DNA from: Desulfosudis oleivorans
GTDB taxonomy: Bacteria; Desulfobacterota; Desulfobacteria; Desulfobacterales; SURF-7
DNA length: 64,000 nt
Assembly (NCBI GenBank): GCA_020723325.1
Contig: DYJD01000010.1
Location: forward strand, 62,001-126,000
Direction: 5' to 3'
The notes under the pieces were generated by a model. It was not told the origin of the DNA, searched no databases, and saw only the letters and a program-made list of their open reading frames with translations. The position numbers and the translations under genes are program-made. Of this stretch, positions 52,541 to 63,407 are shown piece after piece; positions within the stretch are counted from its first letter, which is position 1, and the number at the start of each line of letters is the position of its first letter.

Positions 52541-55500
52541 GTGGCATCCTTTCAGCTATATACCGGCAACCGTTTGGAAAAATTGGTGGAGATCCTGGCC
52601 GAAACCATCCGCAGACCCCTGTCTTCCCCCTTTCAGCCCGAAGTGATTGTGGTGCAAAGTTCGGGCATGGCCCGTTGGGTGTCCATGGCCGTGGCCCGCC
52701 GGCTTGGAATCTGCGCCAACACCCGTTTCTACTACCCCAATGAATTTGTTTCCGAAATCCTGGGCGGGGTTTTGGGGCAGGGCTCTGCAGGGGATTGGTT
52801 TGAACCGGAAATCATGACCTTTCGGATCATGCGCTTGCTGCCGGACCTGTTGACCGAACCCGGCTTTGAATCCCTGGGTCGATATCTCGGCGGGGACAGG
52901 GCGCCGGTCAAACTTCTGCAATTGTCCGGCCGCATTGCCGATTTGTTTGATCAATATACCCTGTTCCGGCCGGAAATGATTTTCCTTTGGGAAGCCGGCC
53001 GGGAGGACCACTGGCAGGCGGTTTTGTGGCGCGCCCTGGCCCGGCAAGCCCAGGGCCTTCATCGACCGGCCATGCTCAAAAAGGTTCAGGAAGTCATTGG
53101 ATCCGGTTCATGCCCATGCGGGCAGATACCGGCGCGCATCTCGGTCTTCGGCATCTCGGCGTTGCCGCGCTTTCATGTGGATGTGCTGGCTGCCGTGGCC
53201 CGGACAGCGGAAGTCAACCTGTTCGTGATGAATCCTTGTGCCGAATACTGGGGGGATTTGCCCAGTCCCGGGGAAGTCAAACGGGCCGCGGCCAGGGCCC
53301 TGCGTGAAAACATCCCCCGGGAATTGCTGTATCTTGACCAGGGCAATTCCCTCCTGGCCGGGCTGGGCACCCTGGGCCGCGATTTCATGGAGCTGCTGCA
53401 AGCCCATGAAATCGAACAACAGGCTTTTTTTCAAGAGCCGGGGGAGGATTCCCTGCTGCACTGTATCCAGTCCGACATCCTATATCTCCGCCCTCCGGCT
53501 GCCGACCCGGCCCAGGCCAAAAGGGAAATCCGGGCCGGGGATGACTCCATCCGCGTTCATGCCTGCCACAGCCCCATGCGGGAAATCGAAGTCCTGTATG
53601 ATCATCTGCTGGACTGGTTCCAGCAGGACCCGGACTTGGTCCCCGGCGACATCCTGGTGATGATGCCGGATATCGAAACTTATGCGCCGTATATCCAGGC
53701 TGTGCTGGATACCCCCGAAGAAGAGCGGCGCCGCATTCCCTACAGCATTGCCGATCGCAGCCTGCAAGCGGAAAGCGCGCTGATCAACACTTTTATGGAC
53801 CTGCTTGACCTGTTGAAAAGCCGTTTCACTCTTGGGGAAGTCATGGCCGTGCTGGAATGCGAAGCGGTGCGCAATTGCTTTGATCTGGATGAAAGGGATT
53901 ACAACCTGATCCTGAAATGGGTCCGGGAAACCAATATCCGCTGGGGCCTGAACGGACGCCACCGCGCTGCTTTGGGTTTGCCGGCAACCATGGAAAACAC
54001 CTGGCAGGCCGGCTTGGAAAGAATGCTGCTGGGTTATGCCATGGCCGGTGAAGGCCGGCATTTGTTCGCCGGCCGTCTGCCCTATGACCCATTGGAGGGC
54101 GAAGCTGCCCTGGCCCTTGGAAAACTGGCCGAATTCATGGCTGTGCTGGCCCGGACTGCGCAAAATTTTTCCCATTCCAAAACATTGGCGCAATGGTCCG
54201 CGGCCTTGGCCGACCTGTTGGATGCGGTCTTCCGCAGCGCTGATGAAGGCGAAAGCGGGATTCAGTCCCTTCGGGAGCAGGTTCTGGCCCTGGAAGAGCT
54301 TGCCCGCTTGTCCGGCTTTGACCAGTCCGTGCCGTTGGAGGTAATCCAGCAGCATCTGTTGGAACAGTTCGGCAAAAAAGGCTTTGGCTTCGGCTTCATC
54401 ACCGGCGGCGTAACCTTTTGCGCCATGGTGCCCATGCGCAGCATCCCTTTCAAGATCATCTGCCTGTTGGGCATGGACCACAATGCTTACCCCCGGGAAA
54501 ACCGGCGGATCAGTTTTGACCTCATGGCGGCTGCGCCCAAGCCTGGGGACCGCTCCCGCCGCCATGACGACCAGTATCTTTTCCTGGAGGCCCTGGTATC
54601 AGCCAGGCAGCGCCTGTATATCAGCCATGTGGGCCAGAGCATTCAGGACAACAGCTTGTCACCGCCCTCGGTTTTGGTGAGCGCGCTTATGGATTATATC
54701 CGTCTGGGGTTTTACCGGCCGGATGATGCCCAACTGGAACAGATTCATATCCACCAGCGCTTGCAGCCTTTCAGCCCGGCCTATTTTTCAGACCCATGGG
54801 AACAATCCGGAAACAGCCAAGCCCGCCGGTTGTTCAGCTATTCCCTGGAAAACAAGACCGCGGCCGCCACCCTGCTTTCCCAACGCAAAGCCAGGCGGCC
54901 GTTTTTGACCCATGAGCTGCCCCCGGCCGGGGAGAATTTCCGTTCCATCACCCTGGCGGAATTGTGCCGATTCTTTGTGAATCCGGCCCGCTACTGGATG
55001 CAGGAGCGCCTGGGCATTGTTTTGGAGGTTGGCGAAGAGGTTTTGGAGGAGCGCGAGCCTTTTGCAATCCAGGGACTGTCACGCTATTTGATGGAGCAGG
55101 AAATGCTGGCAGCCGCCTTGGGCGGCGGGTCGGCCATGGAAATCAAGGCGGTCAAGCGCGCAGCCGGAGAATTGCCCCATGGGACCGTGGGGGAATGCCG
55201 GTTTGAAAAACTGGCCGGCGCTGCCGATGAATTCGCCCAAAAGGTCCTGAATTTTACCGATGGGGCAATCCTGCCGCGCCTGCCGGTGGACTTGGACCTG
55301 GCCGGCTTCCGCCTTACCGGGCAATTGGACGATATTTTTGGCCGGTATCTGCTGCGCTGTCGTTACGCCCGCATAAAGCCAGGGGACATTCTGTCTGCCT
55401 GGATCAGCCATTTGATTTTGAATCTGCTCCGCCCCCAGGATTATCCCCACACCACCATGCTGTTGGGACTCAAGGGCACCAGCCGCTCCCAGAGCCGGCC

Positions 55501-55849
55501 CTGGACCTGGACTTTTTCAGAGGTTGCCGACAGTCGCGGCCTTTTGCAAAGCCTGCTTACGATCTACTGGGAAGGATTGCGCAGGCCCCTGCCTTTTTTT
55601 CCATTGGCCGCCATGGCATATATGGAGGCCGTAATGGATCAGAAAAAAAACCAAGCCCAGGCCCTGGACCGGGCCCAGGCCGCATGGGAAGGGGGTGAAT
55701 ACAAAACCGGCGAGAAAAACGAGCCCTATTTTCAGCGCTGTTTCGGTGACCAGGTCGTGCTGGACGAGGCCTTCACCCACTTGACCCACAAGATTCTGCA
55801 ACCCCTTTACGCGCACCTGACGGAAAAACCTTGTGATGAAGAGTTTTGA
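52541..55849 (+). CDS. recC: RecBCD subunit RecC
   Basis: The 1102-residue protein starts with GTG 52541 behind GGAG. It has the RecC plan: an inactive helicase-like N-terminal part (LYTGNRLEKLVEIL, VVQSSGMARWVSMAVARR), a PDDAQL/DLFDQY-type middle region and the inactivated nuclease-like C-terminus. RecC holds RecB and RecD together and reads Chi. It is the first gene of recC-recB-recD; the recB start lies inside its end. Confidence 0.92.
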   Translation: MASFQLYTGNRLEKLVEILAETIRRPLSSPFQPEVIVVQSSGMARWVSMAVARRLGICANTRFYYPNEFVSEILGGVLGQGSAGDWFEPEIMTFRIMRLLPDLLTEPGFESLGRYLGGDRAPVKLLQLSGRIADLFDQYTLFRPEMIFLWEAGREDHWQAVLWRALARQAQGLHRPAMLKKVQEVIGSGSCPCGQIPARISVFGISALPRFHVDVLAAVARTAEVNLFVMNPCAEYWGDLPSPGEVKRAAARALRENIPRELLYLDQGNSLLAGLGTLGRDFMELLQAHEIEQQAFFQEPGEDSLLHCIQSDILYLRPPAADPAQAKREIRAGDDSIRVHACHSPMREIEVLYDHLLDWFQQDPDLVPGDILVMMPDIETYAPYIQAVLDTPEEERRRIPYSIADRSLQAESALINTFMDLLDLLKSRFTLGEVMAVLECEAVRNCFDLDERDYNLILKWVRETNIRWGLNGRHRAALGLPATMENTWQAGLERMLLGYAMAGEGRHLFAGRLPYDPLEGEAALALGKLAEFMAVLARTAQNFSHSKTLAQWSAALADLLDAVFRSADEGESGIQSLREQVLALEELARLSGFDQSVPLEVIQQHLLEQFGKKGFGFGFITGGVTFCAMVPMRSIPFKIICLLGMDHNAYPRENRRISFDLMAAAPKPGDRSRRHDDQYLFLEALVSARQRLYISHVGQSIQDNSLSPPSVLVSALMDYIRLGFYRPDDAQLEQIHIHQRLQPFSPAYFSDPWEQSGNSQARRLFSYSLENKTAAATLLSQRKARRPFLTHELPPAGENFRSITLAELCRFFVNPARYWMQERLGIVLEVGEEVLEEREPFAIQGLSRYLMEQEMLAAALGGGSAMEIKAVKRAAGELPHGTVGECRFEKLAGAADEFAQKVLNFTDGAILPRLPVDLDLAGFRLTGQLDDIFGRYLLRCRYARIKPGDILSAWISHLILNLLRPQDYPHTTMLLGLKGTSRSQSRPWTWTFSEVADSRGLLQSLLTIYWEGLRRPLPFFPLAAMAYMEAVMDQKKNQAQALDRAQAAWEGGEYKTGEKNEPYFQRCFGDQVVLDEAFTHLTHKILQPLYAHLTEKPCDEEF

Positions 55850-58800
55850 TATATTCGCGAGCCCTCTCAGCGGCACCTGTTTAATCGAGGCCAATGCCGG
55901 AACCGGAAAAACCTATACCATAACCGGCCTGGTGATCCGGCTACTTTTGGAAAAGGAGTTGAGCATTGATCGCATTCTGGTGGTGACTTTCACGGAAGCA
56001 GCCACCGCTGAATTAAAGAGCCGCATCCGGGAACGTTTGCGGGCGGCCCGTACGGCTTTGACCACCGGGGCAGCCACAGACCCTTTTCTTGCGGCCCTGG
56101 CAACGCGGTACGGCAGTGATGCCCGGGCCGGGCAGCGCCTGGAGGACGCCATCCGGGGATTTGACCAGGCCGCCATTTTCACCATTCACGGTTTTTGTCT
56201 GCGCATGCTGGCCGAGCATGCCTTTGAAAGCGGTTTTTTATTCAATACGGAATTATCCCCGGATACGGAAAAGCTGAAGCTGGAAGTAACCGAAGACTAC
56301 TGGCGCCGGGAAATCTATCCAGCCGGCCCCCTGTTCGTCAATTATCTTCTCAACCGGAGGATCACACCGGAGATCCTTCTGAAACCACTGGGCCGCCATT
56401 TGATTCATCCGCGCTTGCGCCTTGAGCCTGAGGTGGAACCGGCCCTTCAGACCCAGGACGGGGAAAAGGCCTTTGAAGCCGCCCTGACAGCCGTGGCCGC
56501 GGCTTGGCAAGCGGAACGGGAAAAATTGCGGGAGCTCCTGCTTACCGACAAAAGCCTAAACCGGAATGTATTGCGCCCCGGCAAGGTCAGGCGTCTGATC
56601 GCTCAAATGGACCGCCTGTGCCGCACCCTGCCCAAAGATCCGGATATATCCGCCCTCATCGACAATTTTACCACCGCGGCCATGGCCAAAGCTGTCAAAA
56701 AAAATCAGTCCCCGCCGGAATCGGTTTTTTTTCGGCAGTGCGATGACCTGGCACGCTGTTGTGAAGATTTGCAGAACCGGTTCCAGCAACGTTTGATCGC
56801 TCTCAAAACCGGCTTGTTGCACTATTTGCGGAAGGAACTGGACCAGCGCAAGCGGGAAAAAAATATCCGTGGTTTTGACGATCTCCTGTCCCACCTGCAC
56901 CGGGCGCTCACGAGTCCCAAGGGCGCCGACCTGGCTGCAGCCGTACGGCGGACCTATGGTGCGGCCCTGATCGACGAATTTCAGGATACGGATTTGCTTC
57001 AATACGGCATTTTCAACCGTATTTTCCAGCACGAGGACGGTCTGCTGTTTCTCATCGGTGATCCCAAACAAGCCATCTACGGGTTCCGGGGGGCGGATAT
57101 TTTCGCTTACCTGGAAGCGGCCGGCAAGGTCAAGGCCCGCTATACCTTGACGGAAAACTGGCGTTCGGACCCGGCCCTGATCCAGGTCCTGAATACGGTT
57201 TTTCAAGAGCCGGCCTTTCCCTTTGTTTTTAAAGACATCCGGTTTGAAGCCAGCCGGGTTCCCAGGGACAAGCAGGAATCCGAAACCCTGAAGGAAGCCG
57301 GGCGTTGCGAACAGCCTTTGCGGATCTGGTTTTTGGATCCGGGGCCGGATGCCAAGCCCCTTGCTAAAACCGCGGCCCGGCCCCGGATCATCCAGGCCGT
57401 GGCCGGCGAGATCGCCCGGCTGTTGTCCTGGTCCCGGCAGGGTTTGATTACCTTGGGCCAGGGGCCCCTGGAACCCGGCCACGTGGCCGTGCTGGTGCGC
57501 CGCAACGAGGAAGCTGTTCTGATCAAGGCGGCCCTGGCCGACCGCGGCATTCCGGCCGTGGTCTACAACAGCGGCAATATTTTTGAAACCCAGGAGGCTT
57601 TTGAAATGGAGCTGCTGCTGCGCGGCCTGCTTTTCCACGACAATCCCAAGGTTTTGAAAGCAGCCATGACCACCGACCTTTACGGTTTGAGCGCGGATGA
57701 AGTGGCTGAGATGGAAGCAAACGAAAGCCTCTGGGAAGAACGGGTGGCGGCCTTTAAGCACTACCATGGGATCTGGCAGCGGGAAGGATTCATGCGCATG
57801 TTTCGGCAGTGCCTGCGCGCGGAAAAAATGCGCTTGCGGCTTATGGAATTGCCTGATGGTGAGCGCCGCAATACCAATGTGGCTCAATTGGCCGAGATTC
57901 TCCACCAGGAAAGCCTTGTCCGGCACGACGGCCTGGAGGGATTGTTGCAATGGTTCGCCCGCCGGCGGGGGCCCGGACAGGCTGAGCAGGAGGAGCATCA
58001 GCTCCGGCTGGAGAGCGATGCCCAGGCTGTCAAGCTGATCACCATGCACAAAAGCAAAGGCCTGGAATTTCCCATTGTGTTTTGTCCGTTTACCTGGGAC
58101 GGGTCCGGCTTGGGCCAGGGCGCGGACTGCTTCAGTTTTCATGACCCGGGCCGGAACAATGAACTGGTCCTGGATTTGAACCCGGCGGCCGGGTCGCCCA
58201 ATCAGGCTGCGGCGGAAAGAGAACTGTTGGCGGAAAATCTGCGGCTTTTCTACGTGGCCCTTACCCGGGCCAAAAACCGCTGCTATCTGGTGTGGGGTCG
58301 TTTGCGGGATGCCCAGACATCCGCGCCGGCCCATGTGCTGCATCATCAGGCAGCTTCCGGGCCGGAGGAGGCCATGGCCGCCCACCGGGAAAAAGCTCCG
58401 GCAAATGCCGGGGATGCTCTATGGACCGACCTTAAGGGCCTGGCAGCCAAAGCCCAAAATCAAATCAAGATCGAAAAGATGCCGGAAGAATGGGCGCCGT
58501 TTACATGGCAAGGGCATGCGAAAAATTTGGCAATGACCTGTCGCGATTTTACCGGAACCATCCGGCGCGAATTCCGCATCGCCAGTTTTTCCGGCTTTGT
58601 ACACCGTCATCCCCATGCTGCTGAAGCAGCGGATCGGGATGCGCTGCTCACTCCAATGGGTCCGGAGACGGTGGATTCGGCCCACGGGTCATCCGGTTCC
58701 ATGGATATATTCACCTTTCCCAAAGGGGCCAGACCCGGTACGTGCCTGCACGGGATTTTTGAACGGCTCGATTTTTCGGCCGATGATCCGGTGCGCATTA

Positions 58801-59441
58801 AGAATCTGGTGGAGGAGCAATTAAAAGCTTTTTGTTTTGATCCTGGTTTTGAACCGGCTGTCACCCGCATGGTTCAGAACGTTCTCGCTGTTCCCCTGGA
58901 TGCCGGTGCGCCGGAATTGCGTTTGGAAAGAATCCGCCTGGAAGAATGTCTGCATGAAATGGAATTTTATTTTCCCCTGGCCAGGATTCGGCCCACGGAG
59001 TTGAAAGGGATTTTCCAGGATTTTGCCGGTGCCAAATTTTCCAGCCGGGCCTTAAGCCGTTTGGAGCACTTGGACTCCGCTGCTGTTCAGGGATACATGA
59101 AAGGCTTTATGGATCTGGTTTTCCGCTACCAAGGCCGATTTTATATTTTGGACTGGAAGTCCAATCATTTGGGCATTCGGCCGGAGGATTACAACCAGGA
59201 TCGCATGACCCAGGTGATGGAAGCTGAACTTTATTTTCTCCAGTATCATATCTACACCGTAGCCTTAACTCGCTATTTACAAGTGCGTCTAACGGATTTT
59301 GACTACCAAAGCCATTTCGGCGGCGTATGGTATATTTTTTTGCGCGGGGTTGATCCGCAGAAGCCCCATTTGGGAATTTACCACGATCGACCGGAGGAGG
59401 ATTTGATCCGCCGATTGACCGGCTATTTGACGGAATCTTGA
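55836..59441 (+). CDS. recB: RecBCD subunit RecB (helicase-nuclease)
   Basis: The protein starts at ATG 55836 or GTG 55833, inside the recC end (1201 residues). A UvrD-type helicase has Walker A ANAGTGKTYTITG near residue 20, a DEFQDTD-type Walker B (LIDEFQDTDLLQYG) and motif VI VALTRAKNRCYL. The C-terminal nuclease has the RecB motif ILDWKSNHLG (about residue 1106), in place of the E. coli DYKSNWLG, so catalytic Asp and Lys are kept. Overlap with recC means coupled translation. It unwinds and degrades broken duplex ends in recombinational repair. Confidence 0.94.
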   Translation: MKSFDIFASPLSGTCLIEANAGTGKTYTITGLVIRLLLEKELSIDRILVVTFTEAATAELKSRIRERLRAARTALTTGAATDPFLAALATRYGSDARAGQRLEDAIRGFDQAAIFTIHGFCLRMLAEHAFESGFLFNTELSPDTEKLKLEVTEDYWRREIYPAGPLFVNYLLNRRITPEILLKPLGRHLIHPRLRLEPEVEPALQTQDGEKAFEAALTAVAAAWQAEREKLRELLLTDKSLNRNVLRPGKVRRLIAQMDRLCRTLPKDPDISALIDNFTTAAMAKAVKKNQSPPESVFFRQCDDLARCCEDLQNRFQQRLIALKTGLLHYLRKELDQRKREKNIRGFDDLLSHLHRALTSPKGADLAAAVRRTYGAALIDEFQDTDLLQYGIFNRIFQHEDGLLFLIGDPKQAIYGFRGADIFAYLEAAGKVKARYTLTENWRSDPALIQVLNTVFQEPAFPFVFKDIRFEASRVPRDKQESETLKEAGRCEQPLRIWFLDPGPDAKPLAKTAARPRIIQAVAGEIARLLSWSRQGLITLGQGPLEPGHVAVLVRRNEEAVLIKAALADRGIPAVVYNSGNIFETQEAFEMELLLRGLLFHDNPKVLKAAMTTDLYGLSADEVAEMEANESLWEERVAAFKHYHGIWQREGFMRMFRQCLRAEKMRLRLMELPDGERRNTNVAQLAEILHQESLVRHDGLEGLLQWFARRRGPGQAEQEEHQLRLESDAQAVKLITMHKSKGLEFPIVFCPFTWDGSGLGQGADCFSFHDPGRNNELVLDLNPAAGSPNQAAAERELLAENLRLFYVALTRAKNRCYLVWGRLRDAQTSAPAHVLHHQAASGPEEAMAAHREKAPANAGDALWTDLKGLAAKAQNQIKIEKMPEEWAPFTWQGHAKNLAMTCRDFTGTIRREFRIASFSGFVHRHPHAAEAADRDALLTPMGPETVDSAHGSSGSMDIFTFPKGARPGTCLHGIFERLDFSADDPVRIKNLVEEQLKAFCFDPGFEPAVTRMVQNVLAVPLDAGAPELRLERIRLEECLHEMEFYFPLARIRPTELKGIFQDFAGAKFSSRALSRLEHLDSAAVQGYMKGFMDLVFRYQGRFYILDWKSNHLGIRPEDYNQDRMTQVMEAELYFLQYHIYTVALTRYLQVRLTDFDYQSHFGGVWYIFLRGVDPQKPHLGIYHDRPEEDLIRRLTGYLTES

Positions 59442-59456
59442 ATGCTTAATTGAGCC

Positions 59457-61346
59457 ATGATGAGCCCTGAACAACACCCGACCCCGATTTCGGACAAGGA
59501 TTTATCTTCAGACGAAAAATCCCGGCGGCGCCTGGAGTCCACCGGTTATTTCAGTCATCTGGACCTGCATTTTGCCGCTTTCATGGAGCGGCTGGACGGC
59601 CGGGGGCAGGCAGATATTTTCCTGGCAGCGGCCCTGGTGAGTCGTTGTAACCGCGCCGGGCACGTTTGTGCGGATTTGACGGTATATGCCGGTCAGAAAA
59701 TACCAGGGGTGGGCGATATCGGCTGCCCGGCTTTGAAAGACTGGCTGAAACTACTTGAAAACAGCCCGGTGGTGGGCCGGCCGGAGGAATTCAAACCATT
59801 GATTTTGGACCATGGGCAGCGCCTGTATTTGCAGCGCTACTGGAAATACGAAAACCTGCTGGCCCGGGCCTTGCTGAACAGAGCGGCCAAGGCGCCCTTT
59901 GTGGACCCGGCCGGCGTGCGGGCTAATCTGGCCCGGCTTTTTCCGGATCAAAGCCCCTCCCTTGAGGTGAACTGGCAAAAAGTGGCGGCAGCAGTGGCGG
60001 CCTGCAAGGGTTTTTGCGTTATTTCCGGCGGACCCGGCACGGGCAAGACCACCACCATCGCCCGCATCATGGCACTGCTGCTCAGCCTTGAACCCGGCCT
60101 GGCCGGACGGATCGCCTTGGCTGCGCCTACCGGCAAGGCCGCGGACCGCATGGGCGCCGCCATTCGCCAGGCGAAATTGAACATGGATTGTCCGGAAGAA
60201 GTGCGTCGGCACATTCCGGAAGCGGCCGCAACCATCCACCGCCTGCTGGGCACTATCCCGGATTCACCATATTTCCGGCATCATTCCGAAAACCCGCTGC
60301 CGGTTTCCCTGGCCATTGTGGACGAAGCCTCCATGGTGGATCTGGCCTTGCTGGCCAAATTGGTCCAAGCCCTGCCGGATGAGGCCCGCCTGATTCTTGT
60401 GGGCGATCGCAACCAATTGGCTTCTGTGGAAGCCGGTGCCGTTCTGGGGGATATTTGCGGCCCGGCTGATCAGAACCTTTTTTCAAAGGACTTTGCCGAT
60501 TACTTGGATCAAATCACCGGGAGCCCGCTAAGTGCTTGCGCCATTGCACCCTGGGACAATACCCTGGGGGATTGTATCGTGCGCTTGCAGCACAATTACC
60601 GTTTCCCAGGGGACGGGTCGTTTGCCGCGGTCGGTGGGGCCATCCGCCAAGGGGACGGGCAGGCGGCCTTTGAGGCTTTGTTGTCGGCGGATTCCGCGGT
60701 CCTCACCCGGCAGCCACTGCCACCACCTGCTGATCTGGAGCGGGAATTAACCGCCACGGTGATTGGGGAATACTGTTCTGGTCTGGCCGGTTCGGATCCC
60801 CGCACAGCCCTGCTGGGGCTGAATCGCTTCCGCTTGTTGTGCGCCCTGCGGGAGGGCCCGTACGGCGTGGTTGCCATCAACCGTCTGGTGGAAAAAATCC
60901 TGTATAAAGCCGGCTTGATATCCTCCCCAGGGGGCTGGTATGCCGGCCGCCTGATCATGGTCACGGCCAATGATTATCATCTGCGGCTGTTTAACGGTGA
61001 TATCGGCATGGCCTTGCCTGATCCCCTGGAAAATTCAGAATTGCGGGTTTTTTTCCAGGGCGGGGACGGCCTGTTGCGCAAATTCCATCCTGCCCGATTA
61101 ACAGCCCATGAAACCGCCTTTGCCGTCACTGTTCATAAAAGTCAGGGATCGGAATACGATGGGGTGCTTTTGCTGTTGCCGGCCCATGATGCTCCGGTTC
61201 TGACCCGGGAATTGGTCTATACCGGCCTGACCCGCGCCAGGTCCCATGCCGCGGTCTGGACCGACGAAGCCGTTTTCCAAAGCGCTGTTTCAAGACGTGT
61301 GGAAAGGTTTTCCGGTTTGGGCAATGGTTTTTGGCAGGTCAAATAA
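59457..61346 (+). CDS. recD: RecBCD subunit RecD (5'-3' helicase)
   Basis: The 629-residue protein has a Walker A ISGGPGTGKTTTIARIMAL (about residues 186-204), a Walker B IVDEASMVDLALLAK and motif V/VI HKSQGSEYDGVLLLLP and YTGLTRAR. These are features of RecD-type superfamily 1B helicases. The N-terminal part (about 180 residues) binds RecC. It follows recB by 15 bases with a weak ribosome site. The length is like E. coli RecD (608). Confidence 0.94.
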   Translation: MMSPEQHPTPISDKDLSSDEKSRRRLESTGYFSHLDLHFAAFMERLDGRGQADIFLAAALVSRCNRAGHVCADLTVYAGQKIPGVGDIGCPALKDWLKLLENSPVVGRPEEFKPLILDHGQRLYLQRYWKYENLLARALLNRAAKAPFVDPAGVRANLARLFPDQSPSLEVNWQKVAAAVAACKGFCVISGGPGTGKTTTIARIMALLLSLEPGLAGRIALAAPTGKAADRMGAAIRQAKLNMDCPEEVRRHIPEAAATIHRLLGTIPDSPYFRHHSENPLPVSLAIVDEASMVDLALLAKLVQALPDEARLILVGDRNQLASVEAGAVLGDICGPADQNLFSKDFADYLDQITGSPLSACAIAPWDNTLGDCIVRLQHNYRFPGDGSFAAVGGAIRQGDGQAAFEALLSADSAVLTRQPLPPPADLERELTATVIGEYCSGLAGSDPRTALLGLNRFRLLCALREGPYGVVAINRLVEKILYKAGLISSPGGWYAGRLIMVTANDYHLRLFNGDIGMALPDPLENSELRVFFQGGDGLLRKFHPARLTAHETAFAVTVHKSQGSEYDGVLLLLPAHDAPVLTRELVYTGLTRARSHAAVWTDEAVFQSAVSRRVERFSGLGNGFWQVK

Positions 61347-61773
61347 GCCTCATATTTGGGAAATGATTTACCGGTTGATATGAAACACTATTCACATCTG
61401 ACTGAAAAAATTAGTGCTACGAAATATTTATAATGATGTTATTTTAATAAAAAGCAAATAATTATGAAAAGAATACAATCGCCTAATGATTTAATATGAT
61501 TATGGTATGAATTGTGCTTAAGTTTCCATTCTACATGAAAATTATGGATTCAAAGCTATAAATCTATTTATTTAAAATATAATATTTGATAATTATAGAA
61601 CTTTAAGAGTTGTAGATACTAATTTTAAGGCCTTGAGCATTGCATCGGCCGAGTCTCAGCGCGAAAGCCGCACCATAAATAGACAGTAGCCTAGCGATGA
61701 TCAAGGCCTTCATTGATTCACACTCAAGGTTACCATTGAATCCGCACGAAATGTGAGGCTGGCGGCCAAGAAT
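61347..61773. other. A/T-rich gap before the polysaccharide genes
   Basis: This 427-base gap is much more A/T-rich than the neighbouring recD gene, especially 61380-61620. It holds a diverged REP-like element at 61627-61710 and no ORF with a ribosome site. The drop in G+C could mark a junction with a separately acquired polysaccharide region. Confidence 0.5.
61627..61710. repeat. REP-like element, diverged copy C
   Basis: Outer arms AAGGCCTTGA (61627-61636) and TCAAGGCCTT (61701-61710) are perfect inverted repeats. CATCGGCCGAG and GATGATCAAGG inside match copy A at 28941-29017. The central hairpin has decayed to CAGCGCGAAAGCCGC. Confidence 0.65.
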
Positions 61774-63351
61774 ATGGATGACAACAAAGAAGCGATAAAA
61801 ATAGGCCAATTAGTTGAAATTGTTTTACGAAGAAGATGGTTTGTCCTGGTACCATTTTGTTTGGCACTGATAACCGGGATTATTTTAGAAATAAAACTAC
61901 CAAAAATATATGAGGCAAGCACATTGATTTTGGTAGAAGCCCAGCGTGTTCCGCAAAACTATGTCCAGCCGGTTGTATCCATTGATTTTGACGCCCGAAT
62001 TAATACGATTTCCCAGCAAATACTCAGTCGCACAAATCTTGAAAAAATCATTACTCAGTTCAATCTTTATTCTGACCATGCATCTAAAAAAATGTTTTTG
62101 GAAGAAAAAATTGAAGATCTTCGTAAACGAATATCGGTTGCGGTGACCCAATCCAAAAGCAGAAATGATACTGGCGCTGAGTCCTTTACGATTTCTTTCA
62201 AGTGGAAGGATGCTGAAGAGATTGTTAAAGTCGTCAACACATTGGCGAGCTATTTTATTGATGAAAATTTAAAGATTAGAGAAGAACAAGCGGTTGGGAC
62301 CAGTGATTTTCTTGAAGGCGAGCTGATTTCTGAGCGCAAGAAGCTTGAAGAAGTTGAAGAAAAAATGAAAGAATATCGGCGAAATTACATGGGTGAGCTG
62401 CCGGAACAGCTTGAAAGCAATTTGCGCCTTCTGGATCGGATAGAGCAGCAGCTCAGCGAGCGGAAACAACGCTTAAGCGAAGAAAAACAGAGGCTTATTG
62501 TCTTTGAAAATCAGTTGGCAACCGGATCGCAACAGAATATTCCACCTGCACCGGTTGTCACAGACACCAATGCCAACCAGCCTACTAATTTAGCACAGTT
62601 AAAAGAAAGACTCGCTGCTCTTAAAACCAAATACACTGATCGGCATCCGGATATTGTACGGCTTGCAAAGGCTGTTGAAGAATTAGAAAAGGCGGAAAAT
62701 GATAAAAAGATAACGTCAGACAAAGATATGCTCTCAACTGCAAGCCAACGATTGAATGCAATGAATCAAAGGCAAATTGGAGACATGAAAAAACTGATCA
62801 ATGACTTAGAAAGGGAGATAAACGAGCTTAATAGCCAAAAAGCCGAATATAAATTGCGTGTAGAAACTACTCCCAAACGCGAGCAGGAATTGATGTCTTT
62901 GAAGCGGGATTATAAAAATATCCAAGACTCATATAATTCACTCTTAAAACGCAAGTTGGAAGCTGAAATCTCGGTAAACATGGAAAAGAAACAAAAGGGA
63001 GAAAGGTTCCGGGTGATTGATTCCGCCAAAAAGCCGGAGAAGCCGGTTGAGCCGAACATGAAAAAGCTCTTTTTACTGACGATAGTAGCCGGCTTAGGTC
63101 TCGGCGCAGTCATGATTACATTGCTTGAATTTGCCGATACTTCCTTCCGGCAGACCGAAGAAATAGAATCGTATTTGGACCTGCCGGTAGTTGCGACAAT
63201 TCCGTTGATCGTACATCCAAGAGATCTATACTTACGTAAACTTAATCAATTGGCATCCGGGTTTATGGCTATGATTTCAATCGGGCTTTTATCTGTTTTT
63301 GCCCTTATAATAATAATGGGACATGAACCCTTTCTGAAATTTTTTCGATAA
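61774..63351 (+). CDS. Polysaccharide chain-length determinant (Wzz/XrtA-EPS type)
   Basis: I choose ATG 61774 (525 residues); a GTG at 61753 is an in-frame alternative. The protein has a membrane segment near residue 25 (WFVLVPFCLALITGIIL), a large periplasmic region with a long coiled coil (about residues 160-350) and a C-terminal membrane segment (about 430-450). A further hydrophobic run lies near the end. VPQNYVQPVVSIDFDARINTI and the C-terminal KPEKPVEPNMKK are typical of chain-length proteins from exosortase-linked EPS clusters. With the BY-kinase downstream it sets the length of exported polysaccharide. Confidence 0.85.
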   Translation: MDDNKEAIKIGQLVEIVLRRRWFVLVPFCLALITGIILEIKLPKIYEASTLILVEAQRVPQNYVQPVVSIDFDARINTISQQILSRTNLEKIITQFNLYSDHASKKMFLEEKIEDLRKRISVAVTQSKSRNDTGAESFTISFKWKDAEEIVKVVNTLASYFIDENLKIREEQAVGTSDFLEGELISERKKLEEVEEKMKEYRRNYMGELPEQLESNLRLLDRIEQQLSERKQRLSEEKQRLIVFENQLATGSQQNIPPAPVVTDTNANQPTNLAQLKERLAALKTKYTDRHPDIVRLAKAVEELEKAENDKKITSDKDMLSTASQRLNAMNQRQIGDMKKLINDLEREINELNSQKAEYKLRVETTPKREQELMSLKRDYKNIQDSYNSLLKRKLEAEISVNMEKKQKGERFRVIDSAKKPEKPVEPNMKKLFLLTIVAGLGLGAVMITLLEFADTSFRQTEEIESYLDLPVVATIPLIVHPRDLYLRKLNQLASGFMAMISIGLLSVFALIIIMGHEPFLKFFR

Positions 63352-63407
63352 GTACTAAAATGAATAAGTGTTATTGAATTTCCGATGGAATTATATAGGC
63401 GAAATAT

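Noticed and set aside
56556-58385. 609-codon minus-strand ORF opposite recB
   Set aside because: It overlaps the well-supported recB helicase region, has no recognisable domain and no ribosome site. High G+C explains its length.
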